From Haloarcula litorea (GTDB taxonomy: Archaea; Halobacteriota; Halobacteria; Halobacteriales; Haloarculaceae), in the NCBI RefSeq assembly GCF_029338195.1, contig NZ_CP119780.1, positions 220,461-284,460 of the forward strand: a stretch of DNA of 64,000 bases, given 5' to 3'. The notes beneath the pieces are model-generated. The model saw only the letters and a program-made list of their open reading frames with translations, was not told where the DNA came from and searched no databases. Shown here piece by piece: positions 1-7,898 of this stretch (position 1 is the stretch's first letter; the number at the start of each line of letters is the position of its first letter). Position numbers and translations under genes: made by a program.

Positions 1-765
1 CTCGGTGTGGTACGTCCCGGTGACGTCCGCGCCCATCGCCGCGCCGACCAGGCCGCCGGCCAGGACCTCGACGGCGATCGCCAGGCCCGAGCCCTTCGCC
101 CCGCCGAACGGGAGGATGGTCCCCTCCAGGGCGGCCTCGGGGTCGGTCGTCGGCTGGCCGTCGGCGTCGAGCGCGACGCCCTCGGGCAGTTCCTCGCCGG
201 TCTCCTTGCGGTGGAGCACGTCGCCGCGGGCGATGGCCGACGTCGACATATCGAGGTTGAACGGCGGATCGGTCGGCAGGCCCACGGCGATGGGGTTGGT
301 GCCAAGTACCGGATCGACGCCGCCGTATGGCGGCATCGCCGGCTCGGTGTTGGTGATCCCGACGCCGACGTAGCCCTCGCGGCGGAGCTGGTCCGTGTAG
401 TAGCCCAGCATCCCGAGGTGGTTGCTGTCGTGGACGCCGACCGCGCCGACGCCGAACTCGTCGGCCCGGTCCATCGCCTCGCCCGCGGCGGCGCTCGCGA
501 CCACGGGACCGAGCCGGGAGCCACCGCTGATGGTCGCCGCGCCGCCGCGCTCGTCGACCACCTCGATGTCGCCCTCCGGATCGACGTTGCCGTGCTCGAT
601 CCCGCGGACGAACCGCGGGAGTCGCAAGAGCCCGTGGGAGTGCTTGCCGCGAGCGTCGGCGCTGACCAGTACCTCGGCCGTCTGAGTCGCGTCCGCGTCC
701 GTGATCCCGTGGGCGCGGAAGGCGTCGGCGGCGACCGCGACGGCCCGCTCTCGGTCAACCTCCAT
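1..765 (-). CDS. Ldh_2 family (malate/L-lactate/sulfolactate) dehydrogenase, 3' end cut by window edge
   Basis: Reverse-strand frame open for 255 codons from an ATG at 765 to the window edge, so the C-terminus is missing. The translation has hallmarks of the NAD(P)-dependent Ldh_2 family (malate, ureidoglycolate, sulfolactate dehydrogenases): ADARGKHSHGL near residue 40, GVHDSNHLGMLGYY near residue 120, NTEPAMPPYGG and LGTNPIAVGLP. This family is unrelated to the classic LDH/MDH fold. The start overlaps the stop of the upstream lyase gene (TAATG), so the two are translationally coupled in one operon with the SAF-domain subunit. Beside a split UxaA/SuyB-type lyase and a YeiH-type exporter, sulfolactate dehydrogenase is one option and an aldonate or malate dehydrogenase another. 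The family is clear; the substrate is not. Confidence 0.85.
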   Translation of the reverse strand, partial: MEVDRERAVAVAADAFRAHGITDADATQTAEVLVSADARGKHSHGLLRLPRFVRGIEHGNVDPEGDIEVVDERGGAATISGGSRLGPVVASAAAGEAMDRADEFGVGAVGVHDSNHLGMLGYYTDQLRREGYVGVGITNTEPAMPPYGGVDPVLGTNPIAVGLPTDPPFNLDMSTSAIARGDVLHRKETGEELPEGVALDADGQPTTDPEAALEGTILPFGGAKGSGLAIAVEVLAGGLVGAAMGADVTGTYHTE

Positions 766-1937
766 TATGTCGAGGGACCGATGCGGTGGATGGCGAACTG
801 GCTCTCGCCCAGCGCCTCGCTCATCGTCATCTTGCCGTTGACCACGTCCTCGATCTCGTCCCAGAGCTGGTCGGTCGCCCAGTCGAAGTCCTCGTCGCCG
901 ACCAAGGCCTCGCTGACGTCGACGTCGGTCTCCTCGGGCACCCGCTCGGCGCTGTTGGGGTTGCCGGTGATCTTGATCGTCGGCATCACCGCGTTCGAGA
1001 GGGTGTGGCCCTGCCCCGTCGAGATGACCATGAAGTGCGCGCCGCCGGCACCGATGCCGGTGACGGACTCCGCGCCGTGGCCGGGCGTGTCCATGATGTA
1101 CATCCCCGACCCGTCGGGGATCTTCGCGCCGTAGTCGACGATGTCCTGGATCGGGCCGTCGCCGGACTTCACCAGCGCGCCCAGCGACTTCTCCTCGATG
1201 GTCGTCAGGCCGCCGTCCATGTTGTCCGGCGTCGGCTGGGCACCACGGACGTCGTAGCCCGTGGCCTGCAGGCGCTCGTCCCAGTGCTCGACGCGGTCGA
1301 GGATCTCCTGGCGCACTTCGTCGTTGACCGCGCGCTCGGAGAGCTCGTTCTCGCCGCCGAAGAACTCCGGCGTCTCGGCGAAACAGCCACGACCGCCGTG
1401 GTCGTCGATGAGCCGCCAGACCGCGCCCGCGGTCGCCTTGTGCTGGCACAGCCCCGAGGTGGTGTCGGAGGTGGCGCAGTTGATGCCGAAGGTGAGCTTC
1501 GACATGTCCGCCGGGACGCGGCGCTGTGCGCTGGCCTCGATGGCCATCTCCTGAGCGGCGTCGACCGTCGCGTCCAGCGCGTTCATCACGCCCTTCTCCT
1601 CGTGGATGTTGATCGAGGCGCTGGGTCGACCCGTCTCGGCGACGTCGGCGGCCAGTTCGTCGCCGTCGACGATCTCGCCCGCGTGGGCGACCACGACCGC
1701 GCCGTAGGTGTTGGGGTGGGTCGCGTAGCCAAGCAGCGTCCGATAGGTCTGGAACACGTCGGGCTTGGTCTGACACCGCCCCAGCGGGTGCGTGATGGGG
1801 ATGGCGTCCTCGACGATGTCGGCGGCCCGCTCGACCGTGTCGTTGGCGTAGGGGGCCGTCGAGACGATGACCGTGTGGTTTCGGATGCCGACGCTGCCGT
1901 CCTCCCGCTCGTAGCCTAGGAACTCGCTCATTGTCAC
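765..1937 (-). CDS. UxaA/SuyB-type lyase large subunit (altronate dehydratase C-terminal domain)
   Basis: A 390-aa protein of the UxaA/GarD C-terminal family. It opens with FLGYEREDGSVGIRNHTVIV and carries PITHPLGRCQTK, the GINCATSDTTSG segment, QPTPDNMDGGLTTIEEKSLGAL and MDTPGHGAESVTG, and ends with the usual ESQFAIHRIGPS-like tail. In bacteria this domain either follows a small SAF domain in one chain (altronate dehydratase) or is a separate subunit (SuyB of sulfolactate sulfo-lyase); here it is separate. GTG at 1937 overlaps the previous stop (GTGA), while ATG at 1931 would also serve. The reaction is either dehydration of a sugar acid or desulfonation of sulfolactate. The sequence alone does not decide; neighbours (Ldh_2 dehydrogenase, YeiH exporter) fit the second well. 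Confidence 0.85.
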   Translation of the reverse strand: MTMSEFLGYEREDGSVGIRNHTVIVSTAPYANDTVERAADIVEDAIPITHPLGRCQTKPDVFQTYRTLLGYATHPNTYGAVVVAHAGEIVDGDELAADVAETGRPSASINIHEEKGVMNALDATVDAAQEMAIEASAQRRVPADMSKLTFGINCATSDTTSGLCQHKATAGAVWRLIDDHGGRGCFAETPEFFGGENELSERAVNDEVRQEILDRVEHWDERLQATGYDVRGAQPTPDNMDGGLTTIEEKSLGALVKSGDGPIQDIVDYGAKIPDGSGMYIMDTPGHGAESVTGIGAGGAHFMVISTGQGHTLSNAVMPTIKITGNPNSAERVPEETDVDVSEALVGDEDFDWATDQLWDEIEDVVNGKMTMSEALGESQFAIHRIGPST

Positions 1938-2257
1938 TCGCTGATGGTGGCGGCCTCGCTCTCGTCGGCGAGGTCACCGCGGCCGTAGTTCGATTCGACG
2001 TTGTGGACGTGGACCCACGTGCCCGCGGGGATGTCCTCCGTCGCGTTCCCGATGCTCTTGCCGTACTTGACGATGGTGTCGCCGTCGGCTATCTCCTCGA
2101 TCGCGATCTTGTGGCCGAACTCGACGTCGTCGACGACCTCGACTGTGCGTTCCTCGTCACCGACGCCGACCGTGACGGTCTCGCCGGCCTCGAGTTCGCG
2201 GAGCGCGGTCGCGACGTTGTCCGATGGTTCGACGACCTGTAGATACCTGTCGGGCAT
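1934..2257 (-). CDS. UxaA/SuyA-type lyase small subunit (SAF domain)
   Basis: A 107-aa protein starting MPDRYLQVVEPSDN with an SAF-like fold signature: LEAGETVTV, then FGHKIAIEEIADGDTIVKYGKSIG, then IPAGTWVHVHNVES. This is the N-terminal domain of altronate/galactarate dehydratases or the free SuyA subunit. A longer frame reaches 2299, but ATG 2257 is preferred because a TTATAAT-like box at 2283-2290 (minus strand) sits about 29 nt upstream, the leaderless spacing used throughout this window. The stop overlaps the large-subunit start by four bases, so the two subunits are made together. Confidence 0.85.
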   Translation of the reverse strand: MPDRYLQVVEPSDNVATALRELEAGETVTVGVGDEERTVEVVDDVEFGHKIAIEEIADGDTIVKYGKSIGNATEDIPAGTWVHVHNVESNYGRGDLADESEAATISE

Positions 2258-2282
2258 ACACTCCGAACAGTGGCGCGCCGGG

Positions 2283-2290
2283 TTATAATG
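2283..2290 (-). promoter_or_regulatory. TATA box for the split lyase operon
   Basis: Minus-strand CATTATAA lies about 29 nt before ATG 2257, fitting a leaderless haloarchaeal transcript that starts at or next to the start codon. Confidence 0.5.
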
Positions 2291-2320
2291 CTTTCTCATA
2301 CCACACCCCGGCGCGACCGG

Positions 2321-3298
2321 TCACAGCAGCAGGGTCACGCCGGCCAGCGCGAGGAGGCTGACGGTCACGAGGTGTGCGAGGACGACCAGAATCGGTCGGA
2401 GGCCGGTCGCCCGGAGCCGCCTGGGGTTCAGTTCGAACCCGAGGCCGACGAACGCGAGGGTGAACAGCCAGTCGCCGACGCGGGCGACCGCGGCCTGCGT
2501 CCCCGGCCCGACCAGCCCCGCGTTGACGATGCCGGCGACGAGCAGGAAGCCGACGAGGAACTTCGGGAACCGGTACCAGACAACCGACGGACTGGCGCGC
2601 TCGCCGTCCGTGGCGTAGAACACCGCGTACCCGACCGCGAGCACGCCGATGAACGTGTTCCGGACGAGCTTGGTGACGGTCGCCCACTGGCCGGCCGTCT
2701 CGGAGACTGCGAAGCCGACGGCCGCCGCCGGACCGGTCGAGAACAGGCTCAGCCCGGCCCAGACGCCGAACACCCGATCCGGGAGCCCGAGTACCGCCCC
2801 CAGTGCCGGAAAGGCCACCAGCGTGACCGCGTCGAACAGCAGGACGGTCCCCGCCGCGTAGCTGATGTCGGCCTCGTCGCCGTCGACGCTCCCGGCGACC
2901 GCGAGGACCGCCGAGACGCCACAGACGCTCGCGCCGGCCGCCAGCAGCGACCGTGTCCGCCCCTCGATCCCGGCCTGCCGGCCGACCAGTTCGACGAACA
3001 GGACGCCGACGACGACGACGGCCGCCGCCAGCGCGACGACGGTGGGGCCGGTCGTCGCGAGCTGGGCGAGCGTGAGCTGTGCGCCCAGCAGGACGATGCC
3101 GGTCTCCAGCAGGAGCTTGTACCTGTCGAGCCCCGGCTCGGCCCACGCGGGCGTCCCGACGGTAGCGGCGAGGAGTGCACCGCTCGCGATGGCGACCACC
3201 AGCGGGCTCAGCGGCGTCGCACCGCCGACCGAGCGCGCGACGACGGCCAGCCCCAGCAGGACGACGAGCCCGGGCACCGGGCGGACGACCGGCCGCAT
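2321..3298 (-). CDS. YeiH/UPF0324 family putative sulfate exporter
   Basis: A 325-aa, very hydrophobic protein with about ten predicted membrane helices. Family marks include KLLLETGIVLLGAQL, GASVCGVSAVLA, the TKLVRNTFIG segment and the C-terminal FTLAFVGLGFELN, all typical of UPF0324 (PF03601). ATG 3298 is chosen because the frame further upstream codes an arginine-rich stretch unlike this proteome and because a small ORF ends exactly there (TGATG overlap). The family includes proteins proposed to export sulfate next to sulfolactate lyase genes (SuyZ type), which matches the next genes in this operon. Function is inferred from family and context only. Confidence 0.8.
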   Translation of the reverse strand: MRPVVRPVPGLVVLLGLAVVARSVGGATPLSPLVVAIASGALLAATVGTPAWAEPGLDRYKLLLETGIVLLGAQLTLAQLATTGPTVVALAAAVVVVGVLFVELVGRQAGIEGRTRSLLAAGASVCGVSAVLAVAGSVDGDEADISYAAGTVLLFDAVTLVAFPALGAVLGLPDRVFGVWAGLSLFSTGPAAAVGFAVSETAGQWATVTKLVRNTFIGVLAVGYAVFYATDGERASPSVVWYRFPKFLVGFLLVAGIVNAGLVGPGTQAAVARVGDWLFTLAFVGLGFELNPRRLRATGLRPILVVLAHLVTVSLLALAGVTLLL

Positions 3299-3435
3299 CA
3301 GGGGGCCAGCGCGACGGCGGCGACGATGGCGACGCCGAGGGCGGTTGCCTTCCACCCGCGGTCGGCCGTGGCGACCCGGCGGCGGCAGCGAGCGGCGAGG
3401 CTGCCGGCTTCGCGGCTCGAACCGTTTGGCTGCAT
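3298..3435 (-). CDS. Small one-helix membrane protein, leaderless and coupled to the YeiH gene
   Basis: A 45-aa ORF: a basic N-terminal half (SLAARCRRRV) followed by one hydrophobic segment, ATALGVAIVAAVALAP. ATG 3435 lies 26-30 nt after a TTTATG box at 3461-3466, the leaderless spacing of known starts in this window, and its TGA overlaps the YeiH ATG (TGATG). Promoter placement and coupling argue that it is translated. It may be a small partner or a leader that sets exporter translation. I recognise no family. Confidence 0.5.
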   Translation of the reverse strand: MQPNGSSREAGSLAARCRRRVATADRGWKATALGVAIVAAVALAP

Positions 3436-3460
3436 ACACAGAGACGACCGGGCACACCTA

Positions 3461-3466
3461 CATAAA
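3461..3466 (-). promoter_or_regulatory. TATA box for the small ORF-YeiH operon
   Basis: TTTATG on the minus strand, 26-30 nt before ATG 3435. Confidence 0.5.
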
Positions 3467-3497
3467 GGTACGGCGTCCGTCACCGGCAGCCCCCGGG

Positions 3498-3503
3498 TTT
3501 TAT
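3498..3503 (+). promoter_or_regulatory. TATA box for the ABC permease pair
   Basis: TTTATA about 30 nt before ATG 3533, in the short gap between two divergent operons. Confidence 0.5.
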
Positions 3504-3532
3504 AACCGCGCGCGTCCGTCGGATGCGTACGT

Positions 3533-4492
3533 ATGGCAAACACAGCCGAGACATCGTCCGGCCCAGCCGAGCAGGCCGCCGGACGGCAGAACAGGCTCGA
3601 GCGGTACCGCGACCTCCGGTTCACCGAGGAGGAGTTGGCGGTCATCCTGCTGACGCCGGTCGTCTCGTTCCTGCTCGCGGTGTCGTTCTACCCGATCTTC
3701 GACACGGTCGTCGGGAGCCTCTACACCGGGTACGTCCTCGACATCGAGCCACGACAGTTCGTCGGCCTCGAGAACTACGCAAAGCTCTGGAACAGCGGCG
3801 ACTTCTGGAACGCGATGAAGGTGTCGCTGATCTACACCTTCGTCAGCGTCCCGATCGAGCTCGTCCTCGGCCTGGGCCTGGCGCTCCTGCTCAACCGCCA
3901 GTTCCGAGGCAAGTACTTCGCGCAGGCGGCGATCCTCTTCCCGTGGGCCATCCCGACGGTCATCAACGCCCGGATCTGGGCCTGGATGTTCAACGGTCAG
4001 TACGGCGTCGTCAACGACCTGCTGGTGCGGATCGGGATCATCGAGAGCCCGTTCCCGTTCCTCGCGAAGCCCGACGCGGCGCTGGGGGCGATGCTTTTCA
4101 TCACCATCTGGAAGACGAGCTCGTTCATGGCGCTCATCCTGCTGGCCGGCCTCCAGTCCATCCCGGACCACCTCTACGAGGCCGCCCGGATGGACGGGGC
4201 CTCCCGCATCCGTCAGTTCTGGGACGTGACGCTGCCGCTCCTCAAACCCACTCTGCTGGTGGCACTCATCTTCCGGACGCTGCCGGCGTTCCAGGCGTTC
4301 GGGCTCCCCTTCGGGCTGACCGGCGGGGGACCAGCGGGCGCGACGACCACGCTCGTGCTGTACGACCACCAGATCACGTTCAACCGCCTCTCGTTCGGCC
4401 AGGGGTCGGCGGCGGCGACGGTGATCACGCTGATCGCGCTCGGGATCGCGATGGTGTACGTCGGGACGCTCTACGAACCGGAGGTGCGCTGA
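3533..4492 (+). CDS. Sugar ABC transporter permease (MalF/UgpA type)
   Basis: A 319-aa integral membrane protein with six main helices after a short acidic cytoplasmic N-terminus. The EAA loop that docks with the ATPase is visible as YEAARMDGASRIRQFWDVTLP around residue 215, followed by the typical FRTLPAFQAFGLPFGLTGGGP. It forms the channel with the next gene, which starts one base after this stop. No solute-binding protein gene lies beside the pair; the likely ATPase is at 12593. The link with GH31, GH3 and an aldonate dehydratase suggests import of xylosides, xylose or related sugars. Confidence 0.9.
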   Translation: MANTAETSSGPAEQAAGRQNRLERYRDLRFTEEELAVILLTPVVSFLLAVSFYPIFDTVVGSLYTGYVLDIEPRQFVGLENYAKLWNSGDFWNAMKVSLIYTFVSVPIELVLGLGLALLLNRQFRGKYFAQAAILFPWAIPTVINARIWAWMFNGQYGVVNDLLVRIGIIESPFPFLAKPDAALGAMLFITIWKTSSFMALILLAGLQSIPDHLYEAARMDGASRIRQFWDVTLPLLKPTLLVALIFRTLPAFQAFGLPFGLTGGGPAGATTTLVLYDHQITFNRLSFGQGSAAATVITLIALGIAMVYVGTLYEPEVR

Positions 4493-4493
4493 G

Positions 4494-5354
4494 ATGGCGA
4501 CCCGCGACCGCGGCTTCGAGATCGAGACGTTCCAGTGGGTCGGCAAGAAGGTCGGCTTCTACGGGAGCATCTTCATCATCGCGCTCGTCTCCGTGTTCCC
4601 GATCCTCTGGATGCTGATCACGTCGCTGAAACAGCCCGCGAACGTCGTCACGTTCCCGGTCAACTACCTGCCCCAGGACCCGACGCTCCAGAACTACCGC
4701 GCGGCGCTCGAACAGGCCCCGTTCTTCCGGTACCTGCTCAACAGCGCCATCGTCGCGACGGGGACCGCGGTCCTCGACGTGTTCCTAGGGGCGCTTGCTG
4801 GCTACGCGCTCTCCCGGCTGCGCTTCCGGTTCAAGCTCCCCGTCCTCCTGCTCATCCTCGGGACGGCGATGCTGCCGTTCATCGCGCGGCTGATCCCGCT
4901 GTTCTCGCTGGCCCGCTCGTGGGGCCTGCTGAACAACTACCTCGGGCTCATCATCCCCTACGCCGCGTTCCAGCTGCCGTTCGCGGTCTGGATCTTCCAG
5001 GCGTACTTCAAGGAGCTGCCCGACTCGCTGGAGGAGGCCGGCCTGATGGACGGGCTCTCGCGGGTCGGCGTCCTGTTCCGCATCATCCTGCCGGTCTCCG
5101 CGCCGGCGATGGCGACGGCGGCCATCATCGTGTTCATCTACGCGTGGAACGAGTTCCTGTTCGCGCTGACGTTCATGACCGAGGACAGCATGCGGACCAT
5201 CACCGTCGGCATCGCGCTGTACCAGGGCGAGTTCCAGTACCCCTGGGGGACCATCTCCGCGGCCGTCTTCATGTCCGTGGTCCCGCTGATCCTGTTCATG
5301 CTGTTCTTCCAGCGGAAGGTCGTCGAGGGCCTGACCGCGACCGGGAAGGCCTGA
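4494..5354 (+). CDS. Sugar ABC transporter permease (MalG/UgpE type)
   Basis: A 286-aa membrane protein, second half of the permease pair. MATRDRGFEIETF precedes the first helix (FIIALVSVFPILWMLITSLK). The EAA loop reads LEEAGLMDGLSRVGVLFRIILP, and the FIYAWNEFLFALTFM segment is classic for this subunit. It begins immediately after the MalF-type stop, so the two are co-translated. It converges on the 2-hydroxyacid dehydrogenase gene, with a possible stem-loop terminator between them. Confidence 0.9.
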   Translation: MATRDRGFEIETFQWVGKKVGFYGSIFIIALVSVFPILWMLITSLKQPANVVTFPVNYLPQDPTLQNYRAALEQAPFFRYLLNSAIVATGTAVLDVFLGALAGYALSRLRFRFKLPVLLLILGTAMLPFIARLIPLFSLARSWGLLNNYLGLIIPYAAFQLPFAVWIFQAYFKELPDSLEEAGLMDGLSRVGVLFRIILPVSAPAMATAAIIVFIYAWNEFLFALTFMTEDSMRTITVGIALYQGEFQYPWGTISAAVFMSVVPLILFMLFFQRKVVEGLTATGKA

Positions 5355-5464
5355 GAACTGTCGCCGCCGGCTTTCGTTGCTGTCTTCGCTTCGCTGTTCG
5401 ACGGTGCCGGCGAGCGTCCGTCACCCAGAAAGTCCCCGAAGACGCTCCACGTCTGCTGATCCTC

Positions 5465-5483
5465 GCGGAATCGAAGATTCCGC
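5465..5483. terminator. Perfect 8-bp stem with 3-nt loop between convergent genes
   Basis: GCGGAATC-GAA-GATTCCGC is a perfect hairpin in the 222-base gap between convergent genes (stops at 5354 and 5577). It may act as a bidirectional terminator or mRNA-end stabiliser. Archaeal termination relies mainly on T-runs, so this is tentative. Confidence 0.35.
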
Positions 5484-5576
5484 TCAGTCCGGCTCCGTGG
5501 ATTGGCCGGACAGGAGAGAGGTTCTGGCTGTCGGCAGTCGCCGCATCCGTGCTAAAAACCGCGCTTCCTGCAGTGC

Positions 5577-6542
5577 CTACTCGTTGACGACGTTGTAGGG
5601 CTCGCCGCCCTCCAGCGCCGTCCGGACGATGTCGACGACGGTGTTCCGGCGCTGCTCGTTGGCCTCCTCGCTGTACCACGCGACGTGGGGCGTGGTCAGG
5701 ACCTTCGGGTGGTCCCGCAGCGGGTCGTCCGCGGCGGGCGGCTCGTCGGGGAAGACGTCCAGGCCCGCACCGGCGATCTCGCCCGCGTCGAGAGCGTCGG
5801 CCAGCGCGTCGGTGTCGACGATGGGGCCGCGGGCGACGTTGACGAAGTAGGCGTCCTCGCGCATCCGGGCGAACGCCTCGGCGTCGAACAGCTCCCGCGT
5901 CTCGGGGGTCAGTGGCGAGTGGACGGTGACGAAGTCCGCCTGTTCGAGCAAGTCCTCGAACTCGACGAGCGTGGCGGGATCGTCGGCCACGTCCTCGGCG
6001 GAGAGGAACGGGTCGCTGGCGATCACGTCGGCCCCGAGCGCGGCGGCGCGTTCGCCGACCGCCCGGCCGATCGCGCCGTAGCCGACGACGCCGACGGTCC
6101 GGGTCGAGAGCCGGTGGATGGGCGTCGCGACGCCGCGGTCCCACTCGCCGGCGGCGACGGAGTCGTCGTAGGTCGGGAGGCCCCGGGCCAGCGCGAGCCA
6201 CATCGTCAGGGCGTGGACGGACACCTCCTCCAGACAGTAGTCGGGGACGTTGGTGACGGGGATGCCCCGTTCGCTCGCGGCGTCGACGGCGATGTTGTCG
6301 ACGCCGATCCCGTACCGGGAGATGACGCGACAGTCCTCCAGCGCTGCGACGGCGTCGGCGTCGAGGTCGTAGCGGAGGTTGATGACCGCGTCGGCCTCGG
6401 CGAGTGTCTCGTGAGGGTCGTCGACGGTCTCGCCGACGTCGCCGGTGAGTTCGACGACGTCGGCGAGGTCCGCGAGCCCCTCGCGTTCGATGGACAGGTC
6501 TGCGAAGTCGTGGTCGGTGACGACGACGGTGTACTCTGACAT
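5577..6542 (-). CDS. D-isomer-specific 2-hydroxyacid dehydrogenase
   Basis: A 321-aa NAD(P)-dependent dehydrogenase. Visible features are the substrate-loop RYGIGVDNI, the Rossmann motif GYGAIGRAVG, the substrate-side Arg in FVNVARGPIVD, the PDEPP acid and the catalytic His in LTTPHVAWYS. The gene starts 30 nt after the aldonate dehydratase stop, so they share a transcript. It could act on hydroxypyruvate, glyoxylate or a 2-keto acid made by sugar-acid cleavage. A second enzyme of the same length lies at 36221, also beside dehydratase genes. Confidence 0.88.
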   Translation of the reverse strand: MSEYTVVVTDHDFADLSIEREGLADLADVVELTGDVGETVDDPHETLAEADAVINLRYDLDADAVAALEDCRVISRYGIGVDNIAVDAASERGIPVTNVPDYCLEEVSVHALTMWLALARGLPTYDDSVAAGEWDRGVATPIHRLSTRTVGVVGYGAIGRAVGERAAALGADVIASDPFLSAEDVADDPATLVEFEDLLEQADFVTVHSPLTPETRELFDAEAFARMREDAYFVNVARGPIVDTDALADALDAGEIAGAGLDVFPDEPPAADDPLRDHPKVLTTPHVAWYSEEANEQRRNTVVDIVRTALEGGEPYNVVNE

Positions 6543-6572
6543 AGTGTGGAAGTGAGGTGGGTCGGGGGCCGC

Positions 6573-7838
6573 TCAGACGATCAGGTCGTAGCCGTCGACG
6601 AGGTACTCCTCGCAGAGGTCGCGGTCCAGTTCGACGCCCAGCCCCGGCCCCTCGGGGAGGTCGATGTAGCCGTCCTCCAGGATGGGGCCGGACCCGTCGA
6701 CGCGGTCGACCATCTCGTTCCACCACGGGACGTCCCGGGAGTGCCACTCCATACAGAGGAAGTTCGGGATCGCCGCCGAGACGTGCGCGCCGGCGACCGT
6801 GCCAAGCGGCGAGGAGATGTTGTGCGAGGCGATGGGGACGCCGTAGAGGTCACAGACGGTCGCGATGTCGACGTACTCGCCGAGGCCGCCGCACTTGTTG
6901 ACGTCGGGGGCGGCGATGTCCATCATCCCCTCGCGGGCGGCGTCGTTGAACTGCGAGACGGTGACGAGGTTCTCGCCGGTCAGGACCGGCATATCCAGCG
7001 CCTCGGTGACCCGCTTCTGGGACTCGGTCTTCTCCGGCGGTACGGGGTCTTCCAGCCACGCGAGGTCGAACCGCTCGAGCTTCTTGCCCAGGCGGATGGC
7101 CGTCTCCGTCGTGAAGTTCCAGTGGAGGTCCATCCCGAGGTCGACGTCGTAGCCGATCTCGTCGCGGACGGCCTCGACGAGGCTGACCTTGTGCTCTAAG
7201 GCCTCGTTGTCCATCCGGCGGTTGGCCTCGTCGTACTCGGCGTGGGTCGGCACGTCGAGGTCGAACTTCAGGGCCTCGAACCCCTCGTCGACGACCTCGC
7301 GGGCCGCGCGGGCGTACCCCTCGGGCGTGTACACGTCCTTGGGGTCGTGGTCGCGGGCCTCGCCCAGCGACTCCCCGCCGTGGGTGTCGCAGTAGATCTT
7401 GATCTCGTCGCGGTACTTCCCGCCCAGCAGCTCGTAGACGGGCACGTCGAACAGCTTGCCCTTGATGTCGTAGCAGGCCGTCTCGATGGCGGTGAAGGCG
7501 GCCTGGCCGATGCGGCCGGTGCCCGTGTAGCGCTGTTCGAGGAGTTCGCGGATGCGGCTGGTGTCGAGGGGGTTCTCGCCCTCGAGGTCCACGTCCATCC
7601 GGTCGGCCATGTCAAGCGCCGCCTCGGCGCGGAACGTCTCGCCGAGGCCGTAGACGCCGGCGTCGGTCTCGACCTTGACGATGCCCCAGGTGAAGTTGCC
7701 CGCGATCGCCATCGTCTCGATGCCGGTGATCTCCACGTCGCGCTCGGGCGGTCGGTGGTCCTCGTCCATCCCCATGTCGCGCCAGGGCACGCCGCCGCCC
7801 TGCGGGATGCGGTAGTCGGGTTGGTCGTCGCCTGTCAT
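6573..7838 (-). CDS. Enolase-superfamily aldonate dehydratase (gluconate/xylonate type)
   Basis: A 421-aa mandelate racemase-like enzyme. ALKFDLDVP supplies the general base Lys, DLHWNF the first metal ligand, WLEDPVPPE the second, TGENL the third, and SHNISSPLGT the histidine side. The sequence closely follows the haloarchaeal gluconate/xylonate dehydratases (GnaD/XacD), which convert aldonates to 2-keto-3-deoxy acids in semi-phosphorylative or Weimberg-type routes. ATG 7838 is supported by a CTTTAC box at 7865-7870. Its paralogue is at 33758. With GH31 and GH3 next door, xylonate is the likeliest substrate, though gluconate cannot be excluded. Confidence 0.85.
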   Translation of the reverse strand: MTGDDQPDYRIPQGGGVPWRDMGMDEDHRPPERDVEITGIETMAIAGNFTWGIVKVETDAGVYGLGETFRAEAALDMADRMDVDLEGENPLDTSRIRELLEQRYTGTGRIGQAAFTAIETACYDIKGKLFDVPVYELLGGKYRDEIKIYCDTHGGESLGEARDHDPKDVYTPEGYARAAREVVDEGFEALKFDLDVPTHAEYDEANRRMDNEALEHKVSLVEAVRDEIGYDVDLGMDLHWNFTTETAIRLGKKLERFDLAWLEDPVPPEKTESQKRVTEALDMPVLTGENLVTVSQFNDAAREGMMDIAAPDVNKCGGLGEYVDIATVCDLYGVPIASHNISSPLGTVAGAHVSAAIPNFLCMEWHSRDVPWWNEMVDRVDGSGPILEDGYIDLPEGPGLGVELDRDLCEEYLVDGYDLIV

Positions 7839-7864
7839 CGCCTGGACTGTCGCGGAACCCGACA

Positions 7865-7870
7865 GTAAAG
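7865..7870 (-). promoter_or_regulatory. TATA box for the dehydratase-dehydrogenase operon
   Basis: Minus-strand CTTTAC lies about 28 nt before ATG 7838. Confidence 0.4.
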
Positions 7871-7898
7871 GTTGTGGTGGGCGATCCGCCGCTCCGGG

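Noticed and set aside
2270..3505. 411-codon plus-strand frame over the YeiH gene
   Set aside because: Antisense shadow; the membrane protein on the other strand has clear family motifs.
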